NCBI GenBank assembly: GCA_002359215.1
Contig: DEMN01000001.1
Coordinates: 106,902-170,901 of the forward strand
Source of the DNA: Flavobacteriales bacterium UBA2669
GTDB taxonomy: Bacteria; Bacteroidota; Bacteroidia; Flavobacteriales_E; Vicingaceae
DNA length: 64,000 nucleotides
Direction of reading: 5' to 3'
Positions 27,782-35,865 of this stretch are shown piece by piece. Positions within the stretch are counted from its first letter, which is position 1, and every line of letters begins with the position of its first letter. The position numbers and the translations under genes were made by a program. Below the pieces are notes generated by a model. It was given only the letters and a program-made list of their open reading frames with translations, made no database searches and was not told where the DNA came from.

Positions 27782-27813
27782 TAAATATACATAATTCACA
27801 TTTAAAAAGCCAA
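27782..27813 (-). promoter_or_regulatory. Candidate promoter for the PAS protein
   Basis: On the minus strand TTG (27813-27811), a 21-bp spacer and TATATTTA (27789-27782) fit the Bacteroidota pattern TTG-N17..23-TAnnTTTG with one mismatch. It lies 32 bp before the ATG at 27750. Confidence 0.45.
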
Positions 27814-27836
27814 ATAATTTTTTAGTCTTTATGTTT

Positions 27837-29066
27837 TTAATCAAACCGAATGGCTTTTATAGGCGATATTTTAGATACTACTAATGATGGAACAATTAGC
27901 ATTAAAATACATACGAATAAAGTACCTGCATTAAGTAATAAAATATTGATAAATTCAATTTTTATAGGTACAACTGCTACAAAATAAGATTCTTCAGGAA
28001 GTTTTAAAAAGCCAAATTGAAGTTGTAGCAAACATAAACCAATACCAATAATGTTTCCCAAAAATAGTCCTCTTATAATTAGGTATATAGCATTGTAAAT
28101 AAAAATTTTTCTCACATTCCAATTATTCATGCCCATAGCTTTTAGAATTCCTATGGTCCTAACTCTTTCTAAAATAAGAATAAGCAATGCTGACACAATG
28201 TTAATAATAGCAACTACTAACATTAAAATAATAATAATAACCACATTTAAATCTTGTAATTCCAACCAATTAAAAATATCAGGGTTTTGTTGTTGTATAG
28301 TTTTAGAATGTAGGTCATAGCCAATATTTTCATAAATAAATTCATCTAACTTATCTAAATCTTTAAATTTATCTATGGTAATTTCAAATCCGCCTACTTG
28401 GTTGTTTGTCCAGCCGTTTCTTTTCTGAATATGAGCTATATCGGTGAGCACAATAATATTATCAAATTGTTCTAATCCCGATTGGTAAATTCCTGCAACA
28501 ATAAAATCTTTTGGACGTAATTGTCCGTTTTCCTGAATAAAGTAGATGAACATTTTATCTCCAACATCTAGTTGCATTTTATTGGCAATGGTTTTAGAGA
28601 GCAAAATACTATCAGCAATAATAGAGTCATTAATACTAAAAGTTTTGCCTTTCTTTAGTTTGTCATTGAAAAAACTCCAATCGAAATCGCTACCAACACC
28701 TTTTACAACAACACCATAAATCTCTTCTTTGGTTTTAATAATACCTGCTTTGGTAGCAAAAACCTGTATATGATTAACTCCTTCCACTTCTTCTATTTCA
28801 GGATAAAAATCTTGGTCTTTATCAATAGGACTTGCTTCGTAGGTATTGTGCGAATCGTAACTGGTAATCTGAATATGACTTCCAAAACCGATAATTTTAT
28901 TGCGAATTTCCTCCTGAAATCCTCTAACGATGCTCAAAGAAGTAATCATCACTATCATCCCCAACGAAATGGCAATAATGGCTATTTTTATTATTGGTTG
29001 TGTAAATTTATTGGACTTGCTGTCTCCCTGTATTATTTTCTTAGATATGAAATACTCCAGATTCAT
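27837..29066 (-). CDS. LolC/LolE-like ABC transporter permease
   Basis: A 409-residue permease of the same family as that at 24128: N-terminal membrane segment at about 25-48 (IKIAIIAISLGMIVMITSL), long periplasmic domain, and membrane segments from about 275 to 400. The MGMNNWNVRKIFIYNA stretch is the cytoplasmic coupling helix. Shared family but not closely alike, so the two could form a LolC/E heterodimer or belong to separate systems. It starts with ATG at 29066 and is a single-gene unit; no ATPase gene is adjacent. Function in lipoprotein sorting is inferred from family. Confidence 0.85.
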   Translation of the reverse strand: MNLEYFISKKIIQGDSKSNKFTQPIIKIAIIAISLGMIVMITSLSIVRGFQEEIRNKIIGFGSHIQITSYDSHNTYEASPIDKDQDFYPEIEEVEGVNHIQVFATKAGIIKTKEEIYGVVVKGVGSDFDWSFFNDKLKKGKTFSINDSIIADSILLSKTIANKMQLDVGDKMFIYFIQENGQLRPKDFIVAGIYQSGLEQFDNIIVLTDIAHIQKRNGWTNNQVGGFEITIDKFKDLDKLDEFIYENIGYDLHSKTIQQQNPDIFNWLELQDLNVVIIIILMLVVAIINIVSALLILILERVRTIGILKAMGMNNWNVRKIFIYNAIYLIIRGLFLGNIIGIGLCLLQLQFGFLKLPEESYFVAVVPIKIEFINILLLNAGTLFVCILMLIVPSLVVSKISPIKAIRFD

Positions 29067-29217
29067 AATGGTGTTTTAAGTCTTTCTATTTGTAGGGATG
29101 AGCAATTTAATTAACTTTACATCTTAAAGTAATAAACAAAAATAGTAAAACTTAGTTGATGTCTGTGAAACGAGTTACAGAAGTTGTTTAAAGTCCCCAT
29201 AATAAATTAAAATAATC

Positions 29218-30456
29218 ATGAAACAAACCTTTTACATACTGTTTTTTATCTTTTTTTATTCTAGTTGCGATGCTCAGCAAGATAAAACGATACCTGAAAA
29301 CATGCAGGCAGTAACTATACCCAAAGCTATTGTAGAACAACCTGATTTGCCAATTATTACTGGAGCTTCACAAACAGCAAATTACCTTCCTTTATTGCAA
29401 AACAAAAAAGTAGGAATAGTTGCCAATCATACTGCAGTTATTGATAAAATACACTTGGTTGACAGTCTTTTAAGCTTAAAAATAAATGTGGTAAAAGTGT
29501 TTAGTCCTGAGCATGGTTTTAGAGGGAAAGCTGATGCCGGAGAAAAAGTAAATTCAGCAACTGACGAAAAAACAAGACTTCCTATTGTTTCGCTTTACGG
29601 AGGTAATAAAAAGCCTACTAATGAGCAAATGCAAGGCTTGGATGTAATTGTTTTTGATATTCAGGATGTTGGAGTAAGATTTTACACGTATATTTCTACC
29701 ATGCATTATGTGATGGAAGCTTGTGCTGAAAATAATATTCCGCTAATTATTTTGGATAGACCGAACCCTAATGGGCATTTTGTTGATGGACCAATTTTAG
29801 AAGAAAAATACAAATCGTTTATTGGAATGCATCCTGTGCCAATAGTTCATGGAATGACGGTAGGAGAATTTGCTCAAATGATTAATGGTGAAAAATGGTT
29901 GAAAAATGGCGTACAATGTGATTTAACAGTTATAAAGATGAAACAGTACGACCATTTAAGTGCTTACGAATTACCCATAAAACCTTCGCCTAATTTACCT
30001 AATATGAGTAGTGTTTATTTGTATCCTTCTTTGTGTCTGTTTGAAGGTACCCCAATAAGTGTTGGTAGGGGAACAGAATTACCATTTCAGGTATTGGGAC
30101 ATCCAAAAATTAACTCAGAAAAATACAGTTTTACTCCCAAAAGTATGGAAGGAGCCAAAAAACCAAAGTTAGAAGGGGAATTATGTAAAGGTTATAATCT
30201 ATCGGAATATGGAATAACCTGTATGCGAGGGTTAAAAAAACTAAATTTATTTTGGTTGTTGGATATTTACCGAAACTTTCCTGAGAAAGAAGGCTTTTTT
30301 ACCAGTTCATTTAATTTGTTAGCAGGAACCAACCAATTACAAGATCAAATTAAAGCAGGTAAAACCGAAAAAGAAATTTATGCTTCTTGGCAAGAAGGTT
30401 TGAAACAGTTTAAAATCACCCGAAAAAAATACTTACTGTATAGAGATTTTGAGTAA
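29218..30456 (+). CDS. namZ: DUF1343 exo-beta-N-acetylmuramidase-like lipoprotein
   Basis: A 412-residue protein of the DUF1343 (YbbC/NamZ) family; Bacillus NamZ and its Tannerella homologue remove terminal MurNAc from peptidoglycan fragments. The signal ends in SSC (Cys18), so it is likely a lipoprotein. Motifs: GIVANHTAVI near 73, FSPEHGFRGKADAGE at 99-113, DIQDVGVRFYTY (about 146-157) and DRPNPNG (about 180-186), all conserved in the family. It probably takes part in cell-wall recycling. It is monocistronic or followed by the DUF1987 gene after 101 bp. Confidence 0.88.
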   Translation: MKQTFYILFFIFFYSSCDAQQDKTIPENMQAVTIPKAIVEQPDLPIITGASQTANYLPLLQNKKVGIVANHTAVIDKIHLVDSLLSLKINVVKVFSPEHGFRGKADAGEKVNSATDEKTRLPIVSLYGGNKKPTNEQMQGLDVIVFDIQDVGVRFYTYISTMHYVMEACAENNIPLIILDRPNPNGHFVDGPILEEKYKSFIGMHPVPIVHGMTVGEFAQMINGEKWLKNGVQCDLTVIKMKQYDHLSAYELPIKPSPNLPNMSSVYLYPSLCLFEGTPISVGRGTELPFQVLGHPKINSEKYSFTPKSMEGAKKPKLEGELCKGYNLSEYGITCMRGLKKLNLFWLLDIYRNFPEKEGFFTSSFNLLAGTNQLQDQIKAGKTEKEIYASWQEGLKQFKITRKKYLLYRDFE

Positions 30457-30557
30457 AAAAACTGAAAATTGCTTTTATTTACAATTTCATAACACACTGT
30501 TAATTCTTACATTACATTAAAAAAGACAGTCTGTTAGTAATTTTGAAATAAAAAACA

Positions 30558-30947
30558 ATGGACAAATTTGAAATTAAAGAGGATACCAATACTCCCTTAG
30601 TTTTAATCAATTTCAAAACGGGAAACATCAAGTTAATAGGTTCTTCTACTCATTCAAAACCGGAAGAATTTTATCCTACAATTTTAAAAATGCTTAAAAA
30701 GTATTTTGAAGATCCCGCAAAAAGCACCAAAGTTTTAATCGACTTAGATTATTACAATGATACTTCTTTCAACTATATTTTTCAATTAGTAGAGTTAATT
30801 GTTGGCTTAGAAAAATTTAATAGAACACAACTTAATTTAGAATGGTATTGCCATCCCGAAGATAGAGGAATATTGGATGATATTAAGATGATTAGTTATC
30901 AGCTTCAATATCCTATAAAAGTGTTAACCTACGAGTTGGTTGGATAA
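30558..30947 (+). CDS. DUF1987 / SiaC-family regulatory phosphoprotein (paralogue)
   Basis: A 129-residue protein related to that at 2473-2865: the TP-x-V-L-I-N-F start, the strand KLIGSSTHSKPEEFYPTILK and the YYNDTSFNYIFQL motif (about residues 69-81) with a Thr-Ser pair at the expected phosphorylation position. ATG at 30558 is a good start. As with the first copy there is no SiaA phosphatase, SiaB kinase or cyclase next to it. Phosphorylation-controlled partner switching is known for SiaC; the partner here is not identifiable. It converges with the M42 peptidase gene across a small GC-rich hairpin. Confidence 0.78.
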   Translation: MDKFEIKEDTNTPLVLINFKTGNIKLIGSSTHSKPEEFYPTILKMLKKYFEDPAKSTKVLIDLDYYNDTSFNYIFQLVELIVGLEKFNRTQLNLEWYCHPEDRGILDDIKMISYQLQYPIKVLTYELVG

Positions 30948-30959
30948 GTGCCACCTTAA

Positions 30960-30976
30960 CCCTCCCAAAGGGAGGG
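30960..30976. repeat. GC-rich hairpin CCCTCCC-aaa-GGGAGGG
   Basis: A 7-bp perfect G+C stem with an AAA loop lies 13 bp beyond the DUF1987 stop and 28 bp beyond the convergent M42 stop. It may end transcription from either side, but no long U tract follows. The same CTCCC-AAA-GGGAGG form is, from memory, a common dispersed intergenic string in Bacteroidota, so it may be a repeat copy. Confidence 0.5.
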
Positions 30977-31003
30977 AGAATTGTAGAATTAATAGCCTAG
31001 TTA

Positions 31004-32053
31004 TCAAAAATTCCAGTTGTAAGTATTGATTTCCAATAAGCAGTTAGAAAGTAAATCGATACTTCTTTGAATATCGTCTTTGTTTGCCATTTCAATTACT
31101 TGGTGTATATGTCTGGTTGGAATAGAAATAGCTCCAGAAATAGCACCCCCAGCACTCATTCTTTGTATTCCGGCTGTATCTGTTCCTCCTGCAGTTAAAA
31201 TTTCTTTCTGATAGGTAATTTTATGTTTTTTAGCAACGCCTTCCATAAATTTCACCATTCTATAATCACAAATGGTAGAGCTATCCATTACTTTTATGGC
31301 TGTTCCGTCACCTAGTTTAGTAATCATCTCTTCAGCTTTAGCTCCCGGCACATCGTAAGCAATGGTAGTATCTAAACCAAAACCAAAATCTGGCTGTATT
31401 TTTAATGAAGCTACACTTGCTCCTCTAATGCCAACCTCTTCCTGAACAGTGAAAACGCCATAAACATCATAAGGAACTTTTTTGTTTTTTAAGTCTCTTA
31501 GTGATTCAATAAGAATAAAAACTGCTAATCGGTTATCTAAAGATTTACAGTTAACACAGTTTCCCATTTCTATAAGGTTTCTGTCTCTAGTAATTGGATC
31601 GCCAAGGCTTACAATTTTTTCTACTTCTTTTTTATTCATTCCTAAATCAATAAAAAAGTCGGTAGTTTTTAGTTGTTTGGTTTTTTCTTCAGCCGTCATA
31701 ACATGAATAGGCTTAGATCCCATTACACCAATAACATCTTTTTTTCCGTGAATGATAACCCTTTGTGCAGTTAATGTTTTTGGATCGAATCCTCCTAAGG
31801 TATGAAAACGAACAAATCCGTTATCATCAATATGGGTAACAATAAAACCGATTTCGTCCATGTGGGCGCCAATCATTACTTTTTTGGATTCTTTTCCTTT
31901 TTTAATAGCATAAACGTTTCCCATATTATCTACAGAAACTTCATCAACTAAAGGAGTTACCTCTCTAATTACAATTTCTCTAATACGTTGTTCATGTCCG
32001 GGAGCTCCGGCAGCTTCGGCAATTTCTTTAAGTAAGGTTATGTTTAATGACAT
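31004..32053 (-). CDS. M42 family metallopeptidase
   Basis: A 349-residue dizinc aminopeptidase or endoglucanase-like protein of the M42 family. Metal and catalytic motifs: GAHMDEIGF (about 62-70), CVNCKSLDNR-D segment (about 167-176), QEEVGIRGA (about 207-215) and the late GGTDTAGI near 292, with HIHQ near 318. It is soluble, cytoplasmic, usually a dodecamer that trims peptides. The gene starts with ATG at 32053, 26 bp after the pyk stop, so it may be co-transcribed with pyk. The substrate is not defined. Confidence 0.9.
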   Translation of the reverse strand: MSLNITLLKEIAEAAGAPGHEQRIREIVIREVTPLVDEVSVDNMGNVYAIKKGKESKKVMIGAHMDEIGFIVTHIDDNGFVRFHTLGGFDPKTLTAQRVIIHGKKDVIGVMGSKPIHVMTAEEKTKQLKTTDFFIDLGMNKKEVEKIVSLGDPITRDRNLIEMGNCVNCKSLDNRLAVFILIESLRDLKNKKVPYDVYGVFTVQEEVGIRGASVASLKIQPDFGFGLDTTIAYDVPGAKAEEMITKLGDGTAIKVMDSSTICDYRMVKFMEGVAKKHKITYQKEILTAGGTDTAGIQRMSAGGAISGAISIPTRHIHQVIEMANKDDIQRSIDLLSNCLLEINTYNWNF

Positions 32054-32079
32054 AGTATTATTTTTAATGTTTTTATTTT

Positions 32080-33507
32080 TTAATCAACAATGCTTAATTT
32101 CATCATGTTTGTTTGTCCTTTCTCACTAATCGGCATACTCGCTAAGTTGATAACTAAGTCTTTAGATTTAATTCTTTTTTCTTTCTTTAAGATGTATTTG
32201 ATATCAGCAATAGTATGGTCGGTGCTTACAAACTTATCATAGTAAAAAACTTTTACTCCCCAAACTAAGCTCAACATGTTTAGGATGTCTTTATTTCCTG
32301 TAAACACAAAAATACCAGCTCTTGGTCTAAAACTCGATACTTTAAAGCCTGTATATCCGGAAAAAGTCATGGTGACAATTGCAGCAGCATTTGTTCTATG
32401 GGCTAATCTGCAAGAATTAAAACAGATAGAATCTGTAATGTATCTTTCTTCGTTATTTTCGTCTGGTGGATATTCGTAATGATAAAGAGAATCGCTAGTT
32501 TCTACATTTTCGATAATGCTTGCCATTGCTTTTATTACTGCTACAGGATGCTTTCCAACTGAAGTTTCTGCACTAAGCATTACTGCATCGGCACCATCTA
32601 ATACCGCATTTGCGACATCATTTACTTCAGCTCTAGTAGGCGTAATGTTTTCAATCATGCTTTCCATCATTTGGGTAGCAATAATTACAGGTTTAGCAGC
32701 TTGCATACATTTTTTCACTATCATTTTTTGGGTAAGCGGTACTTTATGGAAAGGAATTTCTACACCTAAATCACCACGAGCAACCATTATAGCATCCGTT
32801 TCTTTAATAATGTCATCAATTTCGGCTACTGCTTCAGGTTTTTCAATTTTAGCAACAATTTTAGCATTGCTTTTTGCTTTAGCAATAAGGTGTCTTAACT
32901 CAATAATATCTCTGGCATTTCTTACAAAGGATAATCCTATCCATGAGATATTCATTTTTAGGGCAAATTTTAAATCTTCTAAATCTTTTGCTGTTAAACT
33001 TGGTAAAGAAACTTTGGTATTAGGTAGATTAACGCCTTTGTTGGAGGATAATTTTCCGCCATGGATTACTTTGGTAATTACTTCGTCTTTTCTGTTAGTG
33101 GAAACTACTTCTAACGCCAATTTTCCATCATCTAACAGTATTCTTTCTTTTGGTTTTACATCTTTAGGGAAGTTCTGATAGCTGATGTATGCTTTTTCGG
33201 CATTTCCTTCACATTTAGTTGTGGTAAGGATGAATTTACTGCCATTTTTAAGCATTATACCATTATTTTCAATTTTCCCTACTCTAATTTTTGGACCTTG
33301 TAAATCGGCTAAAATAGCTGTGTGTGTACCTAGTTCGGTGTTTATTTCTCTAATGTTATGGATTACTTGTTCGTGATCTTCATAATTTCCGTGAGAAAAA
33401 TTTACCCTGCAAACGTTAACTCCTGCTTTAATAATTTTTTTAAGCATTGCTTTTGAGGAGGTAGCAGGACCAATGGTTGCAACAATTTTTGTTTTTCTGT
33501 AGTTCAT
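32080..33507 (-). CDS. pyk: Pyruvate kinase
   Basis: A 475-residue glycolytic enzyme converting phosphoenolpyruvate and ADP to pyruvate and ATP. The start KTKIVATIGPATSSK and catalytic region ISWIGLSFVRNARDI plus KIEKPEAV (about 218-227) and MVARGDLGVEIPF (about 241-253) are all present, as is the C-terminal allosteric domain. The ATG shares one base with the TAA of the upstream IPExxxVDY gene, so the two are translationally coupled. Confidence 0.97.
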   Translation of the reverse strand: MNYRKTKIVATIGPATSSKAMLKKIIKAGVNVCRVNFSHGNYEDHEQVIHNIREINTELGTHTAILADLQGPKIRVGKIENNGIMLKNGSKFILTTTKCEGNAEKAYISYQNFPKDVKPKERILLDDGKLALEVVSTNRKDEVITKVIHGGKLSSNKGVNLPNTKVSLPSLTAKDLEDLKFALKMNISWIGLSFVRNARDIIELRHLIAKAKSNAKIVAKIEKPEAVAEIDDIIKETDAIMVARGDLGVEIPFHKVPLTQKMIVKKCMQAAKPVIIATQMMESMIENITPTRAEVNDVANAVLDGADAVMLSAETSVGKHPVAVIKAMASIIENVETSDSLYHYEYPPDENNEERYITDSICFNSCRLAHRTNAAAIVTMTFSGYTGFKVSSFRPRAGIFVFTGNKDILNMLSLVWGVKVFYYDKFVSTDHTIADIKYILKKEKRIKSKDLVINLASMPISEKGQTNMMKLSIVD

Positions 33508-33920
33508 TAAAATAATAAATTTTGTTTCGATTTAAGTTGTTTTACATCAATTCTATGAGCGATAATAACAACATCTATTTCTTTAACTTTTTTGACCAAA
33601 TTTTCAACAAGTTTCTCAGAAACACTTCCTTTTAAGACTAGAAAATAATCAATGCTTTGTATTTCGCTAACTAAGTAACCCTCACTACTTTTATTGGCTA
33701 TCACAAAATATTCTATATTGTTGTCTTCGTCAATATATTCAAAAAAAGGAAAATTAATGATTTCGTTTTTTTTTTGTATTTCGTAATCTTCAATTCTTTT
33801 AAAGTTTGTTTTTAGGGCATCATTTAACGACCAACAAATTCTATAATCTTTTGAATGACAACTAATTCCAATCAATTCGAAATCATACTCATTTTCAAGG
33901 CTAAACGTTAGTTTTGACAT
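33507..33920 (-). CDS. IPExxxVDY-family protein
   Basis: A 137-residue protein whose central motif SEIQSIDYFLVLKG (about 97-110) is a variant of the IPExxxVDY signature; the first Ile-Pro is Val-Ser here. It is typical of Bacteroidota and is usually found directly upstream of pyk, as here, with a one-base overlap. The function is unknown. A short acidic domain (EYIDEDNNIEYF) precedes the motif. I base the call on the motif, length and gene order. Confidence 0.75.
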   Translation of the reverse strand: MSKLTFSLENEYDFELIGISCHSKDYRICWSLNDALKTNFKRIEDYEIQKKNEIINFPFFEYIDEDNNIEYFVIANKSSEGYLVSEIQSIDYFLVLKGSVSEKLVENLVKKVKEIDVVIIAHRIDVKQLKSKQNLLF

Positions 33921-34094
33921 TACTTTTTTTCTCTAACTTTGGATGTAAAGGTAGCAAATTTATGAGTTAATTCAGTATTTTTATTGATTTTAACCCTATT
34001 ATTTGAATACAAAATTTACGTTGAAAGGTAAGTTTTAAGGAAGTTTATTTTTTGAAAAAATAGAAGATAAAAAGTGGGTTTATTTTTTTTTGAA

Positions 34095-34526
34095 TTAATT
34101 TTTTAGGTAAGCAATACATTTAAGCTCAATTGCAATAGGAGAGGGAAGAGAACCTACTTCAACAGTAGTTCTACATGGTTGATTTTCTTTAAAATATTCA
34201 GCATAAATTTTGTTGTAGGTTTTGAAGTCTCTCTTCATGTCGGTAAGAAAAACAGTAACATCAACTAAATCGTCCCATTTAGCACCGGACTCTTCTAAAA
34301 TTAGTTTTACATTATCGAAAACTGATCGACACTGAGCCTCAAAATCGAAAATTTCATAATTTCCATTTTTATCGAATTTTAATCCCGGAATATTAGCTTC
34401 TTCACTACCCGAACCGGCAGCTCTAGGACCAACACCCGATAAAAAAAGTAAATTACCTGCTTTTTTTGCATGAGGATAAAGCCCCATTGGTTTTGGGGCT
34501 TTATCTGTATTTATGCTGTTATTCAT
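34095..34526 (-). CDS. RidA family protein (enamine/imine deaminase)
   Basis: A 143-residue single-domain RidA/YjgF protein. It contains HAKKAGNLLFLSGVGPRA, a DLVDVTVFLTDMKRDF segment and the CRTTVEVGSLPSPIAIE ending, where the conserved Arg binds the carboxylate. The family hydrolyses reactive enamines formed by PLP enzymes. The GPRA...IPG insertion recalls the 2-aminomuconate deaminase branch, but no kynurenine-pathway neighbour is present, so I only claim the family. It lies 18 bp before the coiled-coil gene on the same strand and may share its transcript. Confidence 0.85.
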   Translation of the reverse strand: MNNSINTDKAPKPMGLYPHAKKAGNLLFLSGVGPRAAGSGSEEANIPGLKFDKNGNYEIFDFEAQCRSVFDNVKLILEESGAKWDDLVDVTVFLTDMKRDFKTYNKIYAEYFKENQPCRTTVEVGSLPSPIAIELKCIAYLKN

Positions 34527-34544
34527 TTTATTTATGCTGTTTTT

Positions 34545-34928
34545 TTACTCGTTACTATCTATGGTTTTTTGTAATTCTTTCAATTTAATATTCTCTTTCT
34601 TTAGCTTTTCAGTCATTTCATTGATTTTGTTTTTGCTATTTTTTATAGCTTCATCAATTTTGCTGTCACTATTGGCAGGGTCATTTTTTTGAGCTTGAAT
34701 TTCTGCAAGATTTTTTTCTTCTTTTTGAATTTCTTCTACCAAAGTAGTTATATTTTTTTCTACTACCTCTTTATCTTTTTTAGCTTGAATTTTTGGATTT
34801 GTAGAACGGTCTTGACTAACTTCTTTAGATACTGTTTTTACCTCGTTTTTAGTGGTTTTATTTTGTGCATTAAGATTAGTTGTTAGTGAAAAAAATAATG
34901 CAGTTGCAATTACAATAGTTGTTTTCAT
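34545..34928 (-). CDS. Exported coiled-coil protein, unknown function
   Basis: A 127-residue secreted protein. The signal peptide (MKTTIVIATALFFSLTTNLNA) ends near residue 21. The mature chain is almost entirely Lys/Glu/Asn/Gln-rich with heptad-like hydrophobic spacing from about residue 45 to 122, so it should form a coiled coil. I recognise no family. It is 12 bp downstream of the lipoprotein at 34941 and likely co-transcribed from the same TTG-N19-TATCTTTG promoter. Confidence 0.65.
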   Translation of the reverse strand: MKTTIVIATALFFSLTTNLNAQNKTTKNEVKTVSKEVSQDRSTNPKIQAKKDKEVVEKNITTLVEEIQKEEKNLAEIQAQKNDPANSDSKIDEAIKNSKNKINEMTEKLKKENIKLKELQKTIDSNE

Positions 34929-34940
34929 GATGTTGTGGAT

Positions 34941-35738
34941 TTAGTTTATAATTTGATTTCTAATTTTGGTTACTTTATTAGCAATATTAATAAAGTCTTC
35001 TTGATTTTTAATTATAAAAATTTCATCTAATTGCTTTAATTGATTGTTTAGGTTGGCAATATTATCACTTTTAAAACTTTCTAATAAGTTAATTAACTCA
35101 ATTAAAGATTGTTTTTGGGCATTAATTTTTTGTTTAACTAGACTATTGTCAAAGTCTTTTGCAGATTGACGAGTTCCTAAATACAATCCTTCTATCCAAC
35201 CCCCTGTTAATACCAAAGCAGCCAATTCTTCTTGTTGAGTTAATTTGAGGTAAGTATCTGCTTTTCTGTAACTTTGTTCTGCAATAGATAGTACAGAATC
35301 TTTCTTTTCAATATTGTTTTCAATTCTTTCAATAGAGGCAACATCAAAAACATTGGTTAAGCCTAATTCTTCAGCTAATTTCTTAGAACAATTAATATAA
35401 AGCATGCAGGCTTGTGTTTGGTCAAAAATGGTTGCGTAACTTAAATCAACGCCATAAACACCAAAGTTCAATGCCTTTTGAGTGTTAGTAATGTAGTTGT
35501 TTACATTTTCTACTGCATTAAGATAATTCTTATCATAAATAATACCTTCTGTTTTAAAGATTTCAGCAGCTTCTAAAGGTAGGGGAACAGTAGATAATAC
35601 TTTATTAGATGCTTCAACTCTTTTTTCGGTTCTAATTTCTATAGCTTCTTTATTTTCTATGATGTTTGTTTCTTCATTTGTACATGAAGTTAAGATAGTA
35701 AAAAATAAAATGGGTAGAAGTAGAAAATAGTAAAGCAT
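34941..35738 (-). CDS. Uncharacterised lipoprotein, all-helical
   Basis: A 265-residue protein with signal MLYYFLLLPILFFTILTSC (lipobox, Cys19). The rest is predicted helical and rich in Glu, Asn and Leu, with the segment VYGVDLSYATIFDQTQACMLYI (about 113-134) the most hydrophobic and probably conserved core. From memory similar lipoproteins are widespread in Bacteroidota; I know of no function. It is first in a unit with the coiled-coil protein, and has one of the best promoters in the window. Expression in the envelope is supported, role is not. Confidence 0.7.
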   Translation of the reverse strand: MLYYFLLLPILFFTILTSCTNEETNIIENKEAIEIRTEKRVEASNKVLSTVPLPLEAAEIFKTEGIIYDKNYLNAVENVNNYITNTQKALNFGVYGVDLSYATIFDQTQACMLYINCSKKLAEELGLTNVFDVASIERIENNIEKKDSVLSIAEQSYRKADTYLKLTQQEELAALVLTGGWIEGLYLGTRQSAKDFDNSLVKQKINAQKQSLIELINLLESFKSDNIANLNNQLKQLDEIFIIKNQEDFINIANKVTKIRNQIIN

Positions 35739-35764
35739 AGTTTTAGTAGAATTTTAAACCATAA

Positions 35765-35794
35765 CAAAGATAAAAAATTAAATGACGTACACAA
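35765..35794 (-). promoter_or_regulatory. Consensus Bacteroidota promoter
   Basis: On the minus strand TTG (35794-35792), a 19-bp spacer and TATCTTTG (35772-35765) match the TTG-N19-TAnnTTTG consensus exactly. Transcription should start near 35758, about 20 bp before the ATG of the lipoprotein at 35738. Confidence 0.7.
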
Positions 35795-35816
35795 ATTTTG
35801 TTTTAAGGATATAAAC

Positions 35817-35847
35817 AACAAAGCCCATTAAACCAATGGGCTTTGTT
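35817..35847 (-). terminator. Hairpin terminator after katG
   Basis: A 13-bp stem (35817-35829 with 35835-35847) around an AAACC loop contains AAGCCCATT paired with AATGGGCTT. It begins 18 bp beyond the katG stop and is followed on the minus strand by a moderate T-rich run, so it likely ends the perR-katG transcript. Confidence 0.7.
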
Positions 35848-35865
35848 CTGTGTTATTAAGTTAAT

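Noticed and set aside
33921..34094. Possible small RNA or tRNA in the gap before IPExxxVDY
   Set aside because: No cloverleaf, conserved arm or stable hairpin; it is plain AT-rich spacer with at most a weak promoter-like box.
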